Below are positions 4,307 through 7,002 of a stretch of 7,002 bases of DNA, one piece after another. The position numbers and the translations under genes were made by a program. Each line of letters begins with the position of its first letter. The stretch's first letter is position 1. Source of the stretch: Planctomycetota bacterium (lineage in GTDB: Bacteria; Planctomycetota; Planctomycetia; Pirellulales; Pirellulaceae); the NCBI GenBank assembly GCA_026692885.1, contig JAPLNJ010000209.1, positions 1 to 7,002 of the forward strand. Direction: 5' to 3'. The notes under the pieces are model-generated. The model had not been told where the DNA came from, searched no databases, and saw nothing but the letters and a program-made list of their open reading frames with translations.

Positions 4307-5214
4307 TTGGCGCTGGAAAAACGACCCTGGTGAAACACCTGTTGGCGACACCGCAGTTGCGGTCGCAGCGCGTGACCCTGATTGTCAATGAGTTCGGCTC
4401 GCTGGGAATCGATGGGCAATTGCTGGAGCGGGCAGCGGACCATGTTTTCGAAATCAGCCGTGGCAGTCTGTTTTGTGCGTGTATCCAGGCGGATTTCGTC
4501 CAAACCTTGGAGACGATCGCCCGCGACGTCCGGCCGGATGTGGTGCTCGCCGAAGCCAGCGGGGTGGCTCAGACCAGCGATCTGGGGAGCTTCTTCGACC
4601 TGCCGCAAACACGGAACCAATTCCACATGCAGGCGAACTTATGTGTGGTCGACCTGAACTTCACGAAGGTGCTGCCCTATCTGAAAGCGTCGCGCGCCCA
4701 GGTTACGTGGGCGGATGGCTTGGTGATCAACAAGACGGATCTGCTCGGCACCGCCGGCACGGAGCGGTTGGCGGCGCTGTTAAGCGACCTGAATCCTCGA
4801 TCTGCACAAGCCCGAGTCACTCACGGTCGCATCTCCTGGGAATTCGTCCAAGGCCTGCAGCATGTGCCCTGCCAGGCCCCGCCCACCGTATCGCCACCCG
4901 CAGAGCTGGCGACTTGCTCCATTCTTGGGCGCTGCGCGGACCGGACCGAGTTCCACGCCGCCTTCCAACGGATCCAAGACCGAGTGCTGCGACTGAAAGG
5001 CATCGTCGACTTCGGCGAGGGACCCGTGCTGGTCGAAAGTGTCTTCGACGCACTCACGGAAAGCCCGTTCCAAGGAAAACAGCCCCGGTTTGGGATCGCG
5101 GTCATCGGTTGGAAGACCACGGCCGAGGAACTGACGCGAGCCTTTGCGCCTGCGCTCCGCTCGACGAGCGTGCCCCTGGTGCAACTCACGTCCAGTGGTC
5201 CGCGGGACGGCTGA
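4273..5214 (+). CDS. CobW/COG0523-family G3E GTPase, putative metallochaperone
   Basis: This 313-residue protein is a full-length G3E GTPase. The P-loop GYLGAGKTT is at residues 10-18, the switch region NEFGSLGIDG at 39-48, the Walker B-like VVLAEASGVA at 90-99, and the base-recognition motif NKTD at 153-156. A CobW C-terminal domain follows from about 215, with RLKGIVDFGEGPVLVE and FGIAVIGW. COG0523 proteins bind GTP and a metal ion and insert metals into client enzymes. The usual GCxCC metal site is replaced by GSLFCAC at 64-70, so Cys68 and Cys70 form a CxC site as in a divergent branch of the family. Extra cysteines occur at 124 and in the C-terminal half. The start codon lies in repeat copy B, whose duplicate stands before arsR, implying shared control with arsR. 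No strong ribosome binding site precedes the ATG. The client and metal are unknown. Confidence 0.92.
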   Translation: MPIPVYLITGYLGAGKTTLVKHLLATPQLRSQRVTLIVNEFGSLGIDGQLLERAADHVFEISRGSLFCACIQADFVQTLETIARDVRPDVVLAEASGVAQTSDLGSFFDLPQTRNQFHMQANLCVVDLNFTKVLPYLKASRAQVTWADGLVINKTDLLGTAGTERLAALLSDLNPRSAQARVTHGRISWEFVQGLQHVPCQAPPTVSPPAELATCSILGRCADRTEFHAAFQRIQDRVLRLKGIVDFGEGPVLVESVFDALTESPFQGKQPRFGIAVIGWKTTAEELTRAFAPALRSTSVPLVQLTSSGPRDG

Positions 5215-5239
5215 GTCCGGGTCAGAGGAAGCTCCCGTG

Positions 5240-5300
5240 GGGCGGGTTTCCAACCTGTCGCAACGTCCTGGAACGAAACTCGGAACTTGGAAACCTGCCC
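5240..5300. repeat. long inverted repeat between cobW and the DUF1559 gene
   Basis: The left arm GGGCGGGTTTCCAA (5240-5253) and the right arm TTGGAAACCTGCCC (5287-5300) pair over 14 bp with one mismatch around a 33-base loop. It begins 26 bases after the cobW stop and ends 26 bases before the next start. It may act as a terminator or mRNA-processing hairpin for cobW, although no T-tract follows. It could equally be one copy of a dispersed palindromic repeat. Confidence 0.6.
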
Positions 5301-5325
5301 TGCGAACAAGCGAAAGGAACCGGAC

Positions 5326-6366
5326 ATGAAAGGGTGCGACCGCCGGCTGGCTCAGATAGATGTTTTGCCAGGTTTCACGCTCGTGGAGCTTCTAGTGGTG
5401 ATCGCGATCATCGGCATCTTGGTCGCCCTGTTGTTGCCGGCGGTGCAAGCGGCCCGCGAGGCCAGTCGCCGGACCCAATGCACCAACACGCTCAAGCAAC
5501 TGGCGTTGGCTGCCCAGCATTACCATGACGTGGTGCGCACTTTTCCACCGGGGATCGTGTTCACGCGGTTCTATCCGACTCCAACGCCCCGTTATGCTGG
5601 CGTGAGCTTGTTCGTCCACCTCTTGCCCTATATCGAGATGGATCATCTTCGCGGGCAGTGGGACGTCAGCGACCCAGAAGGCGTTTTCAACGGGGGAAGG
5701 GACTCACTGTCGGCCCAGGGACCGAACCTGCTTTGCCCCTCGGAACCGGAGAGTGAGAACCCACTGTATTACGACTCGCATATCTGGGGGATGGCGACAG
5801 ATCGCTGGATCAAAGTGACGAGCTACGCGGGAAACGGCGGGACCAGGTCCTATCATCCCAACTCAGGTTTTCTGATGGCAGACGGGATCTTCTTCCATGT
5901 GGGGCTCAACTCGAAGCCCCAGCCAAACCAGCCATCCGTGCGCCTGGCCGACATCACGGATGGCACCAGCCACACGCTCTTCTTTGGCGAGCGGAGCCGC
6001 TGGGACCCCAACTATAACACCTTTGCCGTGCAAGGCTGGGACTGGGCGTTCCGCAACTATGGGAATTGGTGCGGCACGAGTGGGCAGGCACTGTCGCACG
6101 TGACGCTCAGCAGCTACCCTCCCCTCAACTACCGGCTGCCGTTCGACTACGCAAACCGGGCCAGCGCCAGTCCGCCGGCCAACAGCTCCGCTGATTTCAA
6201 GTATTACATCGACCTCCGGGTCTGTGCGTATGGGAGCAACCATCCGGGCGGAGCCAATTTGGCGTTGTGCGACGGTTCTGTCCGTTTCTTCTCAGAGTCG
6301 ATTTCTCTGATCACCTTGCGCGCCTTGAGCACGCGGCAGGGCGGTGAAGCAGAGGGTGTCCCATGA
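5326..6366 (+). CDS. DUF1559 prepilin-type N-terminal protein (planctomycete pilin-like, H-X9-DG)
   Basis: This 346-residue protein begins with a short basic leader and a type IV prepilin site: cleavage is expected between Gly16 and Phe17 of GFTLVE, with the conserved Glu at +5 (residue 21). A hydrophobic helix LLVVIAIIGILVALLLPAVQ follows, then AAREASRR. The central part is the DUF1559 domain, including SYAGNGG, ADITDGTSHTLFFGERS and repeated aromatic segments. Near the C-terminus, His306 is followed by nine residues and Asp-Gly (HPGGANLALCDG), the H-X9-DG signature of this family. Members are exported pseudopilin-like proteins present in many copies in planctomycetes; their role is unsettled. 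The ATG at 5326 has AAAGGA seven bases upstream; an in-frame TTG at 5287 lies in the inverted repeat and is rejected. The stop overlaps the next start (ATGA). Confidence 0.95.
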   Translation: MKGCDRRLAQIDVLPGFTLVELLVVIAIIGILVALLLPAVQAAREASRRTQCTNTLKQLALAAQHYHDVVRTFPPGIVFTRFYPTPTPRYAGVSLFVHLLPYIEMDHLRGQWDVSDPEGVFNGGRDSLSAQGPNLLCPSEPESENPLYYDSHIWGMATDRWIKVTSYAGNGGTRSYHPNSGFLMADGIFFHVGLNSKPQPNQPSVRLADITDGTSHTLFFGERSRWDPNYNTFAVQGWDWAFRNYGNWCGTSGQALSHVTLSSYPPLNYRLPFDYANRASASPPANSSADFKYYIDLRVCAYGSNHPGGANLALCDGSVRFFSESISLITLRALSTRQGGEAEGVP

Positions 6367-6878
6367 ACACATCACGGACACTTGGACTCACTGGACCAAC
6401 CGCGTGCCGTAGCGTTGGCGTCACGGGTCATCGCCGACAGAACAAATGGCTCGCGTTGGCCCTGACACTACTGTTGGGATGTGTTCGAAATGCTCCGCCC
6501 GCTACGGTCGAAGGGACCCTGCGACTCAACGGCAAACCCCTGGACAATTGTCTGGTTACTTTCGTTCCTGAAGCCAGCCAAGGGACCAAGTATTCGACGG
6601 GGCTGACTAACCAGCAGGGAACCTTCCGTCTGCGCGATAGCAATCAGCAAGAAGGAGCCGCGCTTGGCTGGCACCGGGTGACGGTCCAGGACATGTCGGT
6701 TTCCACAGGCGTGCACCGCCGAGACAACGGCCCGGTGGACGCGGAGGCAAACCCGGCGCAGCCCCCGCCGCCCGTGCAACGTTCCCGCGTGCCCGGAAAG
6801 TTTGTGTCCCTCACGGAAACGCCCTTGCGGCAGGATCTCAAACCTGGCCAGCAGGTCATCGATTTGGACATCCACTGA
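6363..6878 (+). CDS. small lipoprotein with transthyretin/carboxypeptidase-regulatory-like domain
   Basis: The 171-residue product has a long 28-residue n-region and a hydrophobic stretch WLALALTLLLGC with a lipobox LLGC at residues 37-40, so Cys40 should be lipidated. After it, from about 47 to 110, lies a beta-sandwich-like domain: VEGTLRLNGKPLDNCLVTFV, then TGLTNQQGTFRLRD and GWHRVTVQDM. This pattern is that of carboxypeptidase-regulatory or transthyretin-like domains commonly found downstream of DUF1559 genes in planctomycetes. The rest is proline-rich and ends with KPGQQVIDLDIH. It overlaps the DUF1559 stop by four bases (ATGA) and has GAGGG six bases before its ATG, which indicates translational coupling. 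No other plausible start exists between the ATG and the signal sequence. It probably acts at the cell envelope together with the pilin-like protein; the exact function is unknown. Confidence 0.85.
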   Translation: MNTSRTLGLTGPTACRSVGVTGHRRQNKWLALALTLLLGCVRNAPPATVEGTLRLNGKPLDNCLVTFVPEASQGTKYSTGLTNQQGTFRLRDSNQQEGAALGWHRVTVQDMSVSTGVHRRDNGPVDAEANPAQPPPPVQRSRVPGKFVSLTETPLRQDLKPGQQVIDLDIH

Positions 6879-6913
6879 AAGGTCGAGCCGTTGCCTCGGG
6901 ATTCGGCATGGAC

Positions 6914-6959
6914 TTGCACTTTGCAATGACTGAGTCCGCTGGCATTGCATTTTGCGATG
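6914..6959. repeat. two degenerate 15-bp direct repeats
   Basis: TTGCACTTTGCAATG at 6914-6928 and TTGCATTTTGCGATG at 6945-6959 differ at two positions and start 31 bases apart. Each contains a short internal inverted repeat (TTGCA/TGCAA in the first). No coding sequence is seen from 6879 to the window end. Confidence 0.5.
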
Positions 6960-6961
6960 CC
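6941..6961 (+). terminator. possible terminator hairpin after the lipoprotein gene
   Basis: GGCATTGC and GCGATGCC form an 8-bp stem with one T-G pair and a five-base loop ATTTT. The bases that follow, ACAGTTTCC, have only a short T-run, so intrinsic termination is possible but weak. It lies about 60 bases beyond the stop of the DUF1559-lipoprotein operon. Confidence 0.35.
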
Positions 6962-7002
6962 ACAGTTTCCCCCAACTACCCAGGCTGCATATCCGAATCC
7001 AT

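Noticed and set aside
4027..4626. A 200-residue N-terminal extension of the aquaporin frame on the - strand
   Set aside because: It runs through the promoter repeat and antisense to the cobW start. The aquaporin begins naturally at the ATG at 4026, just before its first helix.
5287..5325. Upstream TTG start for the DUF1559 protein
   Set aside because: It lies within the inverted repeat arm and would lengthen the prepilin leader; the ATG at 5326 has a well-placed AAAGGA.
4473..5528. A 351-residue open frame on the + strand
   Set aside because: It overlaps most of cobW in another frame and has an arginine- and proline-rich composition without any domain; cobW is clearly the coding frame.
6879..7002. 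CRISPR array from the 15-bp repeats
   Set aside because: Only two imperfect short units are present, with no typical repeat length and no cas genes nearby.

Overview
The window most likely comes from a planctomycete chromosome, perhaps Pirellulales-like. The base composition is GC-rich. The strongest taxonomic sign is the right end (5326-6878): a DUF1559 'pilin-like' protein with a type IV prepilin N-terminus and a C-terminal H-X9-DG motif, translationally coupled to a small lipoprotein with a transthyretin-like domain. This pair is typical of planctomycete genomes. There are no rRNA or tRNA genes, no CRISPR array and no recognisable transposase.

Layout. (1) 1-977: a radical SAM gene on the + strand that begins only eight residues before its CxxxCxxC motif and is preceded by an in-frame TGA, so it looks 5'-truncated. 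(2) 979-2592, all on the - strand and reading leftward: a PadR-type regulator with an N-terminal CPC motif, a BioB-like radical SAM protein with a BATS-like tail, and a 43-residue small ORF with a good ribosome binding site that has not been named here before. (3) 2803-4026: arsR (+, CVC metalloid-binding motif) and a NIP/AqpN-like aquaporin (-), convergent. (4) 4273-5214: a CobW/COG0523 G3E GTPase (+). (5) 5215-5325: a spacer with a 14-bp inverted repeat. (6) The DUF1559-lipoprotein pair. (7) 6879-7002: a non-coding tail with short repeats and a hairpin.

The most interesting structure is a directly repeated 124-bp element (2679-2802 and 4183-4306, 106 of 124 bases identical, no gaps). Each copy lies between a divergent gene pair: padR <- copy A -> arsR, and aquaporin <- copy B -> cobW. 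The best-conserved 55 bp holds a TTGACA-17-AATACT promoter-like sequence and an inverted TTGACA/TGTCAA pair. The right end of each copy carries the first eleven codons of cobW, so a fragment of the cobW start sits directly in front of arsR. The simplest reading is one regulatory cassette copied so that arsR, the aquaporin, cobW and perhaps the padR operon share control. ArsR with a CVC motif plus a NIP-like aquaporin is a known arsenite-resistance pairing. Joining it to a CobW GTPase and a PadR/radical SAM/small-protein operon suggests a larger metalloid- or metal-responsive module, but that link is inferred from layout and repeats only.
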